Shown: one piece after another, positions 1 through 8,781 of the stretch
Layout: the number at the start of each line of letters is the position of its first letter
Numbering within the stretch: position 1 is the first letter of the stretch
DNA from: Klebsiella grimontii
Lineage (GTDB): Bacteria > Pseudomonadota > Gammaproteobacteria > Enterobacterales > Enterobacteriaceae
Assembly: GCF_900200035.1 (NCBI RefSeq)
Contig: NZ_FZTC01000015.1
Coordinates: 186,001-250,000, forward strand
Direction of reading: 5' to 3'
DNA: 64,000 bases
Made by a program: the position numbers and the translations under genes
Notes under the pieces: generated by a model
Databases searched by the model: none
The model's input: the letters and a program-made list of their open reading frames with translations, nothing else
What the model was told of the DNA's origin: nothing

Positions 1-2
1 TG

Positions 3-788
3 GAAGCCTACCGTACCGCGCCTTTCTCGAACGGTTTCGTCAACGGCTATTTGACTATGGATACCCTGGGCGCGATGGTCTTTGGTATCGTGATTGTCAA
101 CGCCGCGCGTTCCCGCGGCGTGACCGAAGCCCGCCTGCTGACCCGCTACACCGTGTGGGCTGGCCTGATGGCCGGCGTGGGCCTGACGCTGCTGTACCTG
201 GCGCTGTTCCGTTTAGGTTCAGATAGCGGCACGCTGGTTGAGCAATCCGCTAACGGCGCGGCGATTCTCCATGCTTACGTCCAGCATACCTTCGGCGGCG
301 CGGGAAGCTTTATGCTGGCGGCGCTGATCTTTATCGCCTGTCTGGTGACGGCGGTGGGCCTGACCTGCGCCTGCGCGGAGTTTTTCGCCCAGTACCTGCC
401 GTTCTCCTACCGTACGCTGGTGTTTATCCTCGGCCTGTTTTCGATGGCGGTTTCCAACCTCGGTCTGAGCCACCTGATTCAGATTTCGATTCCGGTGCTG
501 ACGGCTATCTATCCGCCGTGTATCGCACTGGTTGTATTAAGCTTTACCCGCGGTTGGTGGCATAATTCGTCCCGCGTTATCGCCCCGGCAATGTTTATCA
601 GCCTGATGTTTGGTATCATTGACGGCATTAAAGCGTCGGCGTTTGCAGATATTATGCCGTCCTGGACCGCGCGTCTGCCGCTGGCGGAGCAAGGTCTGGC
701 CTGGCTGATGCCAACCGCCGTGATGGTGATTCTGGCCGTTATCTGGGATCGCGCAGCAGGACGTCAGGTGACTTCCAGCGCGCACTAA
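3..788 (+). CDS. brnQ: Branched-chain amino acid transporter BrnQ, C-terminal part
   Basis: This is the 3' part of an LIV-II type sodium-coupled carrier for leucine, valine and isoleucine in the inner membrane. The reading frame is open from base 3, so the N-terminal part lies before the window. The visible part is a chain of hydrophobic segments with no soluble domain, and its sequence matches enterobacterial BrnQ, including the [15 protein letters not shown] stretch. It is followed by a strong terminator and then proY, which is the E. coli order. The identification rests on recalled family sequence and synteny. Confidence 0.93.
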   Translation, partial: EAYRTAPFSNGFVNGYLTMDTLGAMVFGIVIVNAARSRGVTEARLLTRYTVWAGLMAGVGLTLLYLALFRLGSDSGTLVEQSANGAAILHAYVQHTFGGAGSFMLAALIFIACLVTAVGLTCACAEFFAQYLPFSYRTLVFILGLFSMAVSNLGLSHLIQISIPVLTAIYPPCIALVVLSFTRGWWHNSSRVIAPAMFISLMFGIIDGIKASAFADIMPSWTARLPLAEQGLAWLMPTAVMVILAVIWDRAAGRQVTSSAH

Positions 789-810
789 CCGACGCTTTAC
801 ACAGGTGTTT

Positions 811-842
811 AACCACGGGACTTCAGGTCCCGTGGTTTTTTG
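811..842 (+). terminator. Rho-independent terminator of brnQ
   Basis: An 11-bp perfect stem (811-821 with 827-837) with a 5-nt loop is followed by a T run. It lies 22 bases after the brnQ stop. Confidence 0.92.
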
Positions 843-900
843 TTTTTTTGGTCACCCTCCTTTGTCCTTTGCCCCGCGAAGTCCAGAGGAGAAAAACGGC

Positions 901-921
901 ATGGAACACGATGGAAAGTAG
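901..921 (+). other. Six-codon leader ORF overlapping the proY start
   Basis: ATG at 901 opens a six-codon frame (MEHDGK, stop TAG at 919-921) that overlaps the proY start at 911 in another frame. The AGGAG at 887-891 is ideally spaced (9 nt) from this ATG but is 19 nt from the proY ATG. The sequence therefore fits translational coupling, in which ribosomes load on the mini-ORF and restart on proY. Expression is not shown. Confidence 0.4.
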
Positions 922-2281
922 TAACAAGCTTAAGCGCGGGCTAAGTACCCGGCATATTCGCTTTATGGCGCTGGGGTCGGCAATCGGTACCGGCCTTTTC
1001 TATGGTTCGGCTGACGCGATTAAAATGGCGGGTCCGAGCGTTCTGTTGGCTTATATTATCGGCGGCGTCGCGGCCTACATTATTATGCGCGCGCTGGGCG
1101 AGATGTCGGTGCATAACCCGGCCGCCAGCTCGTTCTCGCGCTACGCGCAGGATTACCTTGGCCCGCTGGCGGGCTATATCACCGGCTGGACCTACTGTTT
1201 TGAAATTCTGATTGTCGCCATCGCCGACGTCACGGCCTTCGGCATCTATATGGGCGTCTGGTTTCCGGCGGTACCGCACTGGATTTGGGTGCTCAGCGTG
1301 GTCCTGATTATCTGCGCCGTCAACCTGATGAGCGTGAAGGTCTTCGGCGAGCTGGAGTTCTGGTTCTCCTTCTTCAAAGTCGCCACCATTATCATCATGA
1401 TCCTCGCCGGTTTCGGCATCATTATCTGGGGTATTGGCAACGGCGGGCAGCCGACCGGCATCCACAACCTGTGGAGCAACGGCGGCTTCTTCAGCAACGG
1501 CTGGCTGGGGATGGTGATGTCGCTGCAGATGGTGATGTTCGCTTACGGCGGCATTGAGATTATCGGTATCACCGCCGGCGAAGCGAAAGATCCGGAGAAA
1601 TCCATTCCGCGCGCCATTAACTCGGTGCCGATGCGTATCCTGGTGTTTTACGTGGGTACGCTGTTTGTGATTATGTCTATCTATCCGTGGAACCAGGTCG
1701 GGACCAACGGCAGCCCGTTCGTCTTAACCTTCCAGCATCTCGGCATCACTTTTGCCGCCAGCATCCTGAACTTTGTGGTGCTGACCGCTTCGCTGTCGGC
1801 GATTAACTCCGACGTCTTTGGCGTGGGGCGTATGCTGCACGGCATGGCGGAGCAGGGCAGCGCGCCGAAAATGTTCGCGAAAACTTCACGTCGCGGGGTG
1901 CCGTGGGTGACGGTGATGGTGATGACCATCGCGCTGCTGTTCGCGGTCTATCTTAACTATATTATGCCGGAGAACGTTTTCCTGGTGATCGCCTCGCTGG
2001 CCACTTTCGCCACCGTCTGGGTGTGGATTATGATCCTGCTGTCGCAGATCGCCTTCCGCCGCCGTCTGCCGCCGGAAGAGGCGAAGGCGCTTAAATTCAA
2101 GGTACCCGGAGGGGTAACGACCACGGTGATTGGCCTGCTGTTCCTGGTCTTTATTATCGGGCTGATTGGCTACCACCCCGATACCCGCATCTCGCTGTAC
2201 GTCGGCTTTGCGTGGATTATCCTGCTGCTGATTGGCTGGCAGTTTAAAACCCGCCGCGAGCGAAAGCTGGCGAAAGCGTAG
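911..2281 (+). CDS. proY: Proline-specific APC-family permease ProY
   Basis: An inner-membrane amino acid permease of the APC superfamily (AAT family), 456 residues, close to the 457 of E. coli ProY. The N-terminus ([20 protein letters not shown]) and the conserved [13 protein letters not shown] motif of the first membrane helix match ProY. About twelve hydrophobic segments fill the protein, followed by a basic tail. An upstream in-frame start at 848 is rejected because it adds a non-hydrophobic, non-conserved extension. E. coli ProY is cryptic or weakly expressed. The poor spacing of the ribosome site from this ATG would fit low expression. Confidence 0.93.
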   Translation: MESSNKLKRGLSTRHIRFMALGSAIGTGLFYGSADAIKMAGPSVLLAYIIGGVAAYIIMRALGEMSVHNPAASSFSRYAQDYLGPLAGYITGWTYCFEILIVAIADVTAFGIYMGVWFPAVPHWIWVLSVVLIICAVNLMSVKVFGELEFWFSFFKVATIIIMILAGFGIIIWGIGNGGQPTGIHNLWSNGGFFSNGWLGMVMSLQMVMFAYGGIEIIGITAGEAKDPEKSIPRAINSVPMRILVFYVGTLFVIMSIYPWNQVGTNGSPFVLTFQHLGITFAASILNFVVLTASLSAINSDVFGVGRMLHGMAEQGSAPKMFAKTSRRGVPWVTVMVMTIALLFAVYLNYIMPENVFLVIASLATFATVWVWIMILLSQIAFRRRLPPEEAKALKFKVPGGVTTTVIGLLFLVFIIGLIGYHPDTRISLYVGFAWIILLLIGWQFKTRRERKLAKA

Positions 2282-2297
2282 TCATTTACTTCTCTTT

Positions 2298-2326
2298 TTG
2301 CCGGATACGCTCAGGCTATCCGGCAA
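2298..2326. repeat. REP-like inverted repeat after proY
   Basis: Two perfect 10-bp arms (2298-2307 and 2317-2326, core GCCGGATA) are separated by 9 bases. The core is typical of enterobacterial REP elements and sits 17 bases after the proY stop. It may protect or end the proY message. Confidence 0.7.
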
Positions 2327-2332
2327 GCGATC

Positions 2333-2355
2333 CCTCCACCCCCGCCATCCTCCCC
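2333..2355 (-). promoter_or_regulatory. Two MalT-like boxes upstream of malZ
   Basis: Read on the minus strand, 2346-2355 gives GGGGAGGATG (9/10 against GGGGAKGAGG) and 2333-2342 gives GGGGTGGAGG (8/10). The boxes are 13 bp apart and about 80-100 bases before the malZ ATG. A weaker match (7/10) lies at 2366-2375 on the plus strand. MalT control of malZ is established in E. coli. The assignment here is from sequence only. Confidence 0.55.
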
Positions 2356-2433
2356 CAATAATTCTGCCGATGATGAGTCATACGCCAGTACGCTGTGGCA
2401 AGGTGTGCCCATTCTGCAAAGAGAGGAATAACA

Positions 2434-4251
2434 ATGTTGAAGGCATGGCACCTCCCGGTTGCTCCGTTTATCAAGGAACAGCAGGAACGACTGATGATTA
2501 CGCTATGGTTGAGCGGCGACGATCTGCCGCCGCGGGTGACCCTACGCGCGGAAGAGGATAACGAAGAGCTGTCTCTGCCGATGCACCGCCTGCGGCAGGC
2601 GCCGCATCCGGGCGTGGTAGCGTGGCGCGGGGAAATCAACCTCGTCAACGGACAGCCGCGTCGACGCTACAGCTTCAAGCTGCTGTGGGCCGATCGCCAG
2701 CTGTGGTTCACGCCGCAGGGATTCAACCGCTTTCCGCCGGCGAGGCTGGAGCAGTTTGCGGTCGATCTGCCGGACAGCGGACCGCAGTGGGTGGCCGATC
2801 AGGTGTTTTATCAAATTTTCCCTGACCGTTTTGCGCGCAGCCAGTCCCGCGAAGCGGAACAGGATGCGACTTACTACCATCACGCCGCCGGTCACGACAT
2901 CGTGCGTAAAGCGTGGGATGAACCGTTAACCGCCGAGGCGGGCGGCTCCACCTTTTATGGCGGCGATCTTGATGGTATCAGCGAGAAGCTGCCGTATCTG
3001 AAGCAGCTTGGCGTCACGGCGCTGTACCTGAACCCGGTGTTTGTCGCCCCCAGCGTGCATAAATACGATACCGAAGATTACCGCCGCGTTGATCCGCAGT
3101 TTGGCGGCGATGCCGCGCTGCTGCGCCTGCGTCACAACACGCAAAAAGAGGGGATGCGTCTGATCCTCGATGGCGTGTTCAACCATAGCGGCGATTCGCA
3201 TGCCTGGTTCGACCGCCACCAGCGCGGCAGCGGCGGCGCCTGCCATAACGCCGATTCGCCGTGGCGCGACTGGTATAATTTTTCCCCCGAGGGCGTTGCC
3301 CACGACTGGCTGGGATACGCCAGCCTGCCGAAGCTGGACTACCGTTCGTCGACGCTGATTGATGAAATCTACGGTGGGGAAGATAGCGTGGTGCGCCACT
3401 GGCTGAAAGCGCCGTGGAGCATGGACGGCTGGCGCCTGGACGTGGTGCACATGCTGGGCGAAGGGGGCGGGGCGCGCAATAACCTGCGTCATATCGCCGG
3501 CATTACCCAGGCGGCGAAGCTGGAGCGGCCGGACGCTTTCGTGTTCGGCGAGCATTTCGGCGACGCGCGCCAGTGGCTACAGGCCGACGTTGAAGACTCG
3601 GCGATGAACTACCGCGGCTTCACCTTCCCGCTGTGGGGCTTCCTCGCGAACACCGATATCTCCTACGATCCGCAGAAAATTGATGCGCAGACCTGCATGG
3701 CGTGGATGGACAACTATCGCGCCGGATTGTCGCACCAGCAGCAGCTGCGGATGTTTAACCAGCTTGATAGCCACGATACCGCCCGCTTTAAGTCTCTGCT
3801 GGGTAAAGATGTCGCGCGCCTGCCGCTGGCGGTGGTATGGCTATTTAGCTGGCCGGGCGTACCGTGCATTTACTACGGCGACGAAGTGGGCGTGGACGGC
3901 AATAACGATCCGTTCTGCCGCAAACCGTTCCCATGGGATCCGGCGTTGCAGGATGGCGATCTGCTCGACCTGTACAAGCGGATGAGCAAGCTGCGTAAGG
4001 CTCATCAGGCGCTGCGCTACGGCGGCTGCCAGGTGATTTATGCCGAAGATAATGTGGTGGTGTTCGTGCGCGTCTATAAGCAGCAGCGCGTGCTGGTGGC
4101 GATCAACCGCGGCGAAGCCTGCGAGGTGGTGATAGAGGATTCGCCGCTGCTCGACGTCAACGGCTGGCAGCTGAAAGAGGGCGCCGGCGCGCTGCACGGC
4201 GGCGTGCTGACGCTACCGGCAATCTCCGCCAGCGTCTGGTTTAGCCGCTAA
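2434..4251 (+). CDS. malZ: Maltodextrin glucosidase MalZ
   Basis: A cytoplasmic GH13 enzyme that releases glucose from the reducing end of maltodextrins; 605 residues (E. coli 604). An N-terminal beta-sandwich (about 1-120) precedes the (beta/alpha)8 barrel. GH13 motifs are visible: [17 protein letters not shown] with the nucleophile Asp336, GEHFGD with acid/base Glu373, and DSHDTAR with Asp448. The start is set at ATG 2434, after a GAGAGG ribosome site, because MLKAWHLP matches the E. coli N-terminus; the longer frame from 2395 is not conserved. The stop overlaps the stop region of the convergent LysR gene by 4 bases. Confidence 0.96.
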   Translation: MLKAWHLPVAPFIKEQQERLMITLWLSGDDLPPRVTLRAEEDNEELSLPMHRLRQAPHPGVVAWRGEINLVNGQPRRRYSFKLLWADRQLWFTPQGFNRFPPARLEQFAVDLPDSGPQWVADQVFYQIFPDRFARSQSREAEQDATYYHHAAGHDIVRKAWDEPLTAEAGGSTFYGGDLDGISEKLPYLKQLGVTALYLNPVFVAPSVHKYDTEDYRRVDPQFGGDAALLRLRHNTQKEGMRLILDGVFNHSGDSHAWFDRHQRGSGGACHNADSPWRDWYNFSPEGVAHDWLGYASLPKLDYRSSTLIDEIYGGEDSVVRHWLKAPWSMDGWRLDVVHMLGEGGGARNNLRHIAGITQAAKLERPDAFVFGEHFGDARQWLQADVEDSAMNYRGFTFPLWGFLANTDISYDPQKIDAQTCMAWMDNYRAGLSHQQQLRMFNQLDSHDTARFKSLLGKDVARLPLAVVWLFSWPGVPCIYYGDEVGVDGNNDPFCRKPFPWDPALQDGDLLDLYKRMSKLRKAHQALRYGGCQVIYAEDNVVVFVRVYKQQRVLVAINRGEACEVVIEDSPLLDVNGWQLKEGAGALHGGVLTLPAISASVWFSR

Positions 4252-5150
4252 GCATAGAGCTGGTTCAGACTTTCGCTCCGCAGAATGGCCTCGCGCCACC
4301 AGCGCTGGGCCAGCCCGTCATTGCCGCTGCGCCAGGCCATGTAGGTGATATCTTTCACGCGACAGGAGATGACGGGTTTTTCGACCAGCTCGCCCTTTTC
4401 CAGCCACGGCCGGGCAATATGGCGCGGTAAAAAGCCACAGCCCAGCCCGGCGCGCAAGAGTTCGACTTTACTGGCGAAATCATCCACGCGAATTTGCGGC
4501 TGCTCGTCGAGCAGGTTGCTGTTGAGCGGATGACAGTAGCGGGCGCTGTCGCTGATGACTACCGCGCGATGCAGGCTGAGCTGCTTGTTAGTCAGCGGTT
4601 GGGTGGTTTCCGCCAGCGGGTGCCCCGGCGCGATGACGAAAATATTGTCCATGGCGCCGAGCATTTTCCACGACCATTCGGCGGACGTAGGCGGTTCATT
4701 GATCGCCCCGAGAATAATATCCGCGCCGTTGTGGGTCAGTTCTTCCCACGAGCCCGCAAGGGTATGGTGGGTAAAGTTAAGCCGGGTTTGCGGGTGCTGG
4801 GCGTAGAACGCGTCGATCAGCGGCAGCAGCGCGCTGAACGGGAAAGAGTCATCCAGGGCGATAGCCAGATCCCGCTCCCAACCCGCGCTGAGCTGTACCG
4901 CCTGTTTTTCCAGATCTTTGGCGGCGTTCAGCAGCAACCGGCCCTTCTCCAGCATCATTCTGCCGGTATCGGTAAATTTTGCCCGGTGCCCGGAGCGATC
5001 CAGCAGGGTGATATTCAGATCGTTTTCCAGCTTTTGAATCATGTAGCTCAGCGCGGCAGGGGTTTTAAATAGCGATTCTGCGGCGCTGGCAAAAGATCCA
5101 TGTTTGTCCAGCGCGTCGAGAATCAACAGGACCTCAAGGTTCAGGCGCAT
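4248..5150 (-). CDS. LysR-family transcriptional regulator
   Basis: A 300-residue LTTR with an N-terminal winged helix-turn-helix (about 1-60, with the typical [19 protein letters not shown] segment) and a periplasmic-binding-like effector domain. It is transcribed away from the YcaC-like hydrolase gene, the usual arrangement for a LysR activator and its target. Palindromes in the shared 291-base spacer are candidate operators. The effector is unknown. By context it should control the hydrolase/ABM/amidohydrolase group. Confidence 0.9.
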   Translation of the reverse strand: MRLNLEVLLILDALDKHGSFASAAESLFKTPAALSYMIQKLENDLNITLLDRSGHRAKFTDTGRMMLEKGRLLLNAAKDLEKQAVQLSAGWERDLAIALDDSFPFSALLPLIDAFYAQHPQTRLNFTHHTLAGSWEELTHNGADIILGAINEPPTSAEWSWKMLGAMDNIFVIAPGHPLAETTQPLTNKQLSLHRAVVISDSARYCHPLNSNLLDEQPQIRVDDFASKVELLRAGLGCGFLPRHIARPWLEKGELVEKPVISCRVKDITYMAWRSGNDGLAQRWWREAILRSESLNQLYA

Positions 5151-5204
5151 GCGTCAACTTCCGATAAAAAAGAGTGCTCCCGTTTTACCGGAGCGCCCTG
5201 TTCA

Positions 5205-5216
5205 ATTCCAGTGAAT
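5205..5216. promoter_or_regulatory. Inverted repeat ATTC-N4-GAAT, candidate LysR site
   Basis: A short dyad lies in the divergent spacer, 55 bases before the LysR start codon. LysR proteins usually bind such dyads in autoregulation. This is inference from position and symmetry only. Confidence 0.3.
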
Positions 5217-5224
5217 AATTTAGA

Positions 5225-5236
5225 ACGGTTAACCGT
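5225..5236. promoter_or_regulatory. Perfect 12-bp palindrome ACGGTTAACCGT
   Basis: A perfect palindrome in the LysR/hydrolase divergent spacer, 20 bases from the ATTC-N4-GAAT dyad. It is a candidate operator for the LysR protein or another regulator. The rest of 5151-5441 is A+T-rich and holds no gene. A TATACT hexamer at 5354-5359 could be the -10 of the hydrolase operon, but no good -35 is visible. Confidence 0.35.
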
Positions 5237-5441
5237 AAAAATTTGATAAACATAATTTCTCTGATCTTGTAATGGTTAATCGAATAGCCATAACTTTTCG
5301 CTTTGGAAATAAATAATAAAAAAATCTTTAATAACTCGTTAGAAATTACTGACTATACTCACCATACTTTATCAGTCAGGATCCAGACAGCACAACGGCA
5401 ACAATAGTGTCTTTTTAACTCATTGATTAACAGGATAAGTT

Positions 5442-6083
5442 ATGTCTATTCGTGAACTGATTGATCCCGCTAACTCGGCGCTTATTTTTATTGACCACCA
5501 GCCGCAAATGTCTTTTGGCGTGGCGAATATTGATCGTCAGACCCTCAAAAATAATACGGTGGCTTTAGCCAAAGCGGGCAAGATTTTTAATGTTCCGGTG
5601 ATTTATACCTCCGTAGAAACTAAAAGCTTCAGCGGTTATATCTGGCCGGAACTGCTGGCCGTGCATCCTGATGTGAAACCCATTGAACGTACCTCGATGA
5701 ACTCCTGGGAAGATGCGGCTTTTGTTGCCGCGGTAAAAGCCACCGGGCGTAAAAAATTGATTATTTCCGCGCTGTGGACGGAAGTCTGTCTGACCTTCCC
5801 GGCGCTGATGGCGCTGGACGCGGGCTATGAAGTTTACGTGGTGACTGATACCTCCGGCGGCACCTCGGTTGATGCCCACGAGCGCTCTATTGACCGCATG
5901 GTACAGGCCGGCGCGGTGCCGGTGACCTGGCAGCAGGTGCTGCTTGAGTACCAGCGCGACTGGTCGCGTAAAGAGACCTATGACGCGGTAATGGATCTGG
6001 TGCGGGAGCACAGCGGCGCCTACGGGATGGGCGTGGATTACGCTTATACCATGGTGCATGGCGCGCCAGAGCGTAAAGCTTAA
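5442..6083 (+). CDS. YcaC-like cysteine hydrolase (isochorismatase fold)
   Basis: A 213-residue cytoplasmic protein of the isochorismatase-like hydrolase superfamily, closest in pattern to E. coli YcaC. The catalytic Asp18 (IFIDHQ) and the Cys116 nucleophile (WTEVCLT) are present, with ERTSMNSW in between as in YcaC. YcaC itself has no proven substrate, so the reaction is unknown; amide or carbamate hydrolysis is typical of the fold. It is the first gene of the group divergent from the LysR regulator. A 136-base spacer with competing hairpins separates it from the next gene. Confidence 0.88.
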   Translation: MSIRELIDPANSALIFIDHQPQMSFGVANIDRQTLKNNTVALAKAGKIFNVPVIYTSVETKSFSGYIWPELLAVHPDVKPIERTSMNSWEDAAFVAAVKATGRKKLIISALWTEVCLTFPALMALDAGYEVYVVTDTSGGTSVDAHERSIDRMVQAGAVPVTWQQVLLEYQRDWSRKETYDAVMDLVREHSGAYGMGVDYAYTMVHGAPERKA

Positions 6084-6123
6084 ATACACTTCATCCTTCA
6101 CGCTGCCTCTTTGTTGGCTTGGT

Positions 6124-6198
6124 TTGTCCGCCCCGACGCAGCATGAATGATTTTGTGTATGGTCATGTATAGCGAATGGCGGCGGACAACCCGCCATT
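6124..6198 (+). promoter_or_regulatory. Two mutually exclusive hairpins before the ABM-protein gene
   Basis: A long-range 9-bp stem (6124-6132 with 6181-6189, TTGTCCGCC/GGCGGACAA) and a local 8-bp stem (6175-6182 with 6191-6198, AATGGCGG/CCGCCATT) share bases 6181-6182, so they cannot both form. The local stem ends 21 bases before the ATG at 6220, just ahead of the AAGGA ribosome site. It could modulate translation or mRNA processing between the two genes. Confidence 0.4.
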
Positions 6199-6219
6199 CC
6201 CTGAAGCAAGGAACTGTTA

Positions 6220-6765
6220 ATGGCGCAGCAGAAATCGGTGACCCTGGTGATCAGCCATGTGCTTGACCCCGAGCATGGCCAACGTTATGAGGCGTGGCTG
6301 GGCAAAATTATGCCGATTGCGGCAGAGTTTCCCGGCCATCTTGGCGCAAACGTCATCCGTCCAGCCCCCGGACAGAATTTATGGAGCGTGATTATTCGCT
6401 TCGACACCATTGAGCATCTTTACGCCTGGACCCAGTCGGAGACCCGCCGCCAGCTGGTGGCGGAAATCGCGCCGCTGCTGAGCGAAGGCGACCGAACCGA
6501 AGTCCGTACCGAACCGGCCTTCTGGTTTACGCCGCCGGCGGTGAACGTGCGCCAGCCGCGACGCTGGAAGCAATTTTTAATCACCCTGCTGGTGATTTTC
6601 CCCAGCACCAACCTGGTGCCGTCGATAACCGGAATACTGTTGCCCTCGCTGAAGGGAAGCCTGTTGCTGCATCTGATCAATGATGCCTGTGTGGTCGCGC
6701 TGGTGGTCTGGTTCTGGATGCCCATCGTGACCCGTCTGTTTGCTGGCTGGTTAAAGAAAAACTGA
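6220..6765 (+). CDS. ABM-domain protein with C-terminal membrane hairpin
   Basis: A 181-residue protein. Residues about 1-105 look like an antibiotic-biosynthesis-monooxygenase (ABM, ferredoxin-like) domain (VISHVLDPEHGQRYEAWL). Two hydrophobic segments follow (about 120-140 and 150-172). The fusion of an ABM domain to a two-helix membrane anchor is seen in proteins of this type in other proteobacteria, but their substrate is not known. It lies between a YcaC-like hydrolase and an amidohydrolase, 24 bases before the latter, so cotranscription is likely. Confidence 0.82.
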   Translation: MAQQKSVTLVISHVLDPEHGQRYEAWLGKIMPIAAEFPGHLGANVIRPAPGQNLWSVIIRFDTIEHLYAWTQSETRRQLVAEIAPLLSEGDRTEVRTEPAFWFTPPAVNVRQPRRWKQFLITLLVIFPSTNLVPSITGILLPSLKGSLLLHLINDACVVALVVWFWMPIVTRLFAGWLKKN

Positions 6766-6789
6766 GCCAGCCTCCTGAAGGAGTGCGTT

Positions 6790-8658
6790 ATGTCGCAAAC
6801 TGCCACACTGATCCTGACCCACGGTCGGGTTCATACTCTCGATCGTCAAAATCCCCTGGCCGATGCGGTGGCGATCGCTGACGGTAAAATTCTCGCCGCC
6901 GGTAGCCACGATCGGATCATGAGCTTTGCCGCGGACGGGACGCAAATTATCGATCTTAAAGGCCATACGGTCATCCCGGGCCTGAACGACTCCCATCTGC
7001 ACCTGATCCGCGGCGGTCTGAACTACAATCTGGAGCTGCGCTGGGAGGGGGTTCCCTCGCTGGCGGACGCGCTGCGGATGCTAAAAAATCAGGCCGATCG
7101 CACGCCGTCGCCGCAGTGGGTACGGGTGGTCGGCGGCTGGAGCGAATTCCAGTTCGCCGAACGGCGGATGCCGACGCTGGAGGAGCTTAACGATGCGGCG
7201 CCGGATACGCCGGTATTTGTCCTGCATCTGTACGATCGCGCATTGCTAAACCGCGCGGCGCTGAAGGCGGTGGGCTACACCAAAGAGACGCCGGATCCGG
7301 CGGGCGGCGAGATCGTTCGCGACGGCAACGGTAATCCGACCGGGATGCTGATCGCCAAACCCAACGCCATGATCCTCTACTCGACGCTGGCCAAAGGGCC
7401 GAAGCTGCCGCTGGAACTTCAGGTCAACTCAACGCGGCAGTTTATGCGCGAGCTGAATCGTCTGGGGCTGACCAGCGCCATTGATGCCGGGGGCGGTTTC
7501 CAGAACTACCCGGAAGATTATGAAATTATTGAACAGCTGCACGCCAAAGAGCAGATGACCGTACGTATCGCCTATAACCTGTTCACCCAGCGTCCTAAGC
7601 AGGAGCTGGAAGATTTTGAGCGCTGGACCGATATGCTCAAGCCGGGACAGGGCACCGATTTTTACCGCGCCAACGGCGCCGGGGAGATGCTGGTGTTCTC
7701 GGCGGCGGATTTCGAAGACTTCCTCCAGCCGCGTCCGGATCTGCCGGAAGGGATGGAAGATGAGCTGGAGCGGGTGGTGCGCCATCTGGTTGAACACCGC
7801 TGGCCGTTCCGCCTGCACGCGACCTATGATCAATCCATCAGCCGGATGCTCGACGTCTTCGAGAAGGTGAATCGCGATATTCCGTTCAACGGGCTGCACT
7901 GGTTCTTCGATCATGCGGAAACCATCACCGAGCGTAATATCGAACGCGTTAAGGCGCTGGGCGGCGGCATAGCGGTGCAGCATCGTATGGCTTTCCAGGG
8001 CGAATATTTTGTCGATCGCTACGGGAAAGATGCGGTCAAACACACGCCGCCGGTCGCCAAAATGCTCGAGCTGGGGGTTCCGGTGGGGCTGGGGACGGAT
8101 GCCACCCGCGTGGCGAGCTACAACCCGTGGACCGCGCTCTACTGGCTGGTTTCCGGGCGTACCGTCGGCGGGATGGCGATGTACGACGACAGCAACCGCC
8201 TGCCGCGCGACGTGGCGCTGGAGCTGTGGACCGCGGGAAGCGCGTGGTTTTCCAGCGAGCAGGGTAAGAAAGGGCGCATTGAACAAGGCCAGCTTGCCGA
8301 CCTGGTGGTGCTCTCTAAAGACTATTTCAGCGTCGCGGAAGAGGAAATTAAGGGGATCGAGTCGGTGCTGACGGTGGTTGACGGCAAAGTGGTGTACGCC
8401 GCCGGACACTTCTCGCCGCTGGCGCCGCCGCCTATTCCGGTGCTGCCCGAGTGGTCGCCGGTGGTGAAGGTTCCGGGTCATTACCGTTCCGCGCCGCCGA
8501 CGGCCGCGAAAATCGGCGCGATCGTGCAAATGCACCAGTGCTGCGGCAGCTGCGGCGTGCACGGACATCAGCATGATATTGCGCGCAAATCGTCGATTCC
8601 GGTTGCCGATGAGCAGGCGTTCTGGGGCGTGCTTGGCTGCTCCTGCTTTGCGTTTTAA
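6790..8658 (+). CDS. YtcJ-like amidohydrolase with Cys-rich tail
   Basis: A 622-residue metal-dependent amidohydrolase of the amidohydrolase_3 (YtcJ/LAF3) group. It has a split beta-sandwich, the metal-binding His69-x-His71 (GLNDSHLHL) and later barrel motifs (GLHWFFDHAE, GLGTDATRVASYNPW). The start follows an AAGGAG ribosome site. After the enzyme domain there is an unusual tail with Cys584, Cys585 and Cys588, a His-rich run (VHGHQHD) and Cys617/Cys619 at the C-terminus. The substrate is unknown; relatives act on N-acyl or cyclic amide compounds. With the two preceding genes it suggests a small amide degradation pathway. Confidence 0.88.
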   Translation: MSQTATLILTHGRVHTLDRQNPLADAVAIADGKILAAGSHDRIMSFAADGTQIIDLKGHTVIPGLNDSHLHLIRGGLNYNLELRWEGVPSLADALRMLKNQADRTPSPQWVRVVGGWSEFQFAERRMPTLEELNDAAPDTPVFVLHLYDRALLNRAALKAVGYTKETPDPAGGEIVRDGNGNPTGMLIAKPNAMILYSTLAKGPKLPLELQVNSTRQFMRELNRLGLTSAIDAGGGFQNYPEDYEIIEQLHAKEQMTVRIAYNLFTQRPKQELEDFERWTDMLKPGQGTDFYRANGAGEMLVFSAADFEDFLQPRPDLPEGMEDELERVVRHLVEHRWPFRLHATYDQSISRMLDVFEKVNRDIPFNGLHWFFDHAETITERNIERVKALGGGIAVQHRMAFQGEYFVDRYGKDAVKHTPPVAKMLELGVPVGLGTDATRVASYNPWTALYWLVSGRTVGGMAMYDDSNRLPRDVALELWTAGSAWFSSEQGKKGRIEQGQLADLVVLSKDYFSVAEEEIKGIESVLTVVDGKVVYAAGHFSPLAPPPIPVLPEWSPVVKVPGHYRSAPPTAAKIGAIVQMHQCCGSCGVHGHQHDIARKSSIPVADEQAFWGVLGCSCFAF

Positions 8659-8678
8659 AACGCCAGGCGCTTACCCGG

Positions 8679-8708
8679 TGAGGGCGTGACGCCCTCATTT
8701 GTGTTTTT
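8679..8708 (+). terminator. Terminator after the amidohydrolase gene
   Basis: An 8-bp stem TGAGGGCG/CGCCCTCA with a 3-base loop is followed by TTTGTGTTTTT. It separates this operon from the DUF2339 gene. Confidence 0.8.
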
Positions 8709-8781
8709 CATCTGTCGCGGATAGCGCTGATAAGACAATTTATGTCATTCTGCTCCCTCTTCAACGAGTGAAGGTGGGAAC

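Noticed and set aside
941-1465. 174-codon minus-strand ORF opposite proY
   Set aside because: It is antisense to a conserved permease; its Asp/His/Arg-rich product reflects the codon bias of the real gene.
4248-4251. Overlap of malZ and the LysR gene as a frameshift or truncation
   Set aside because: Both proteins have full family length; this is a simple convergent stop-codon overlap.
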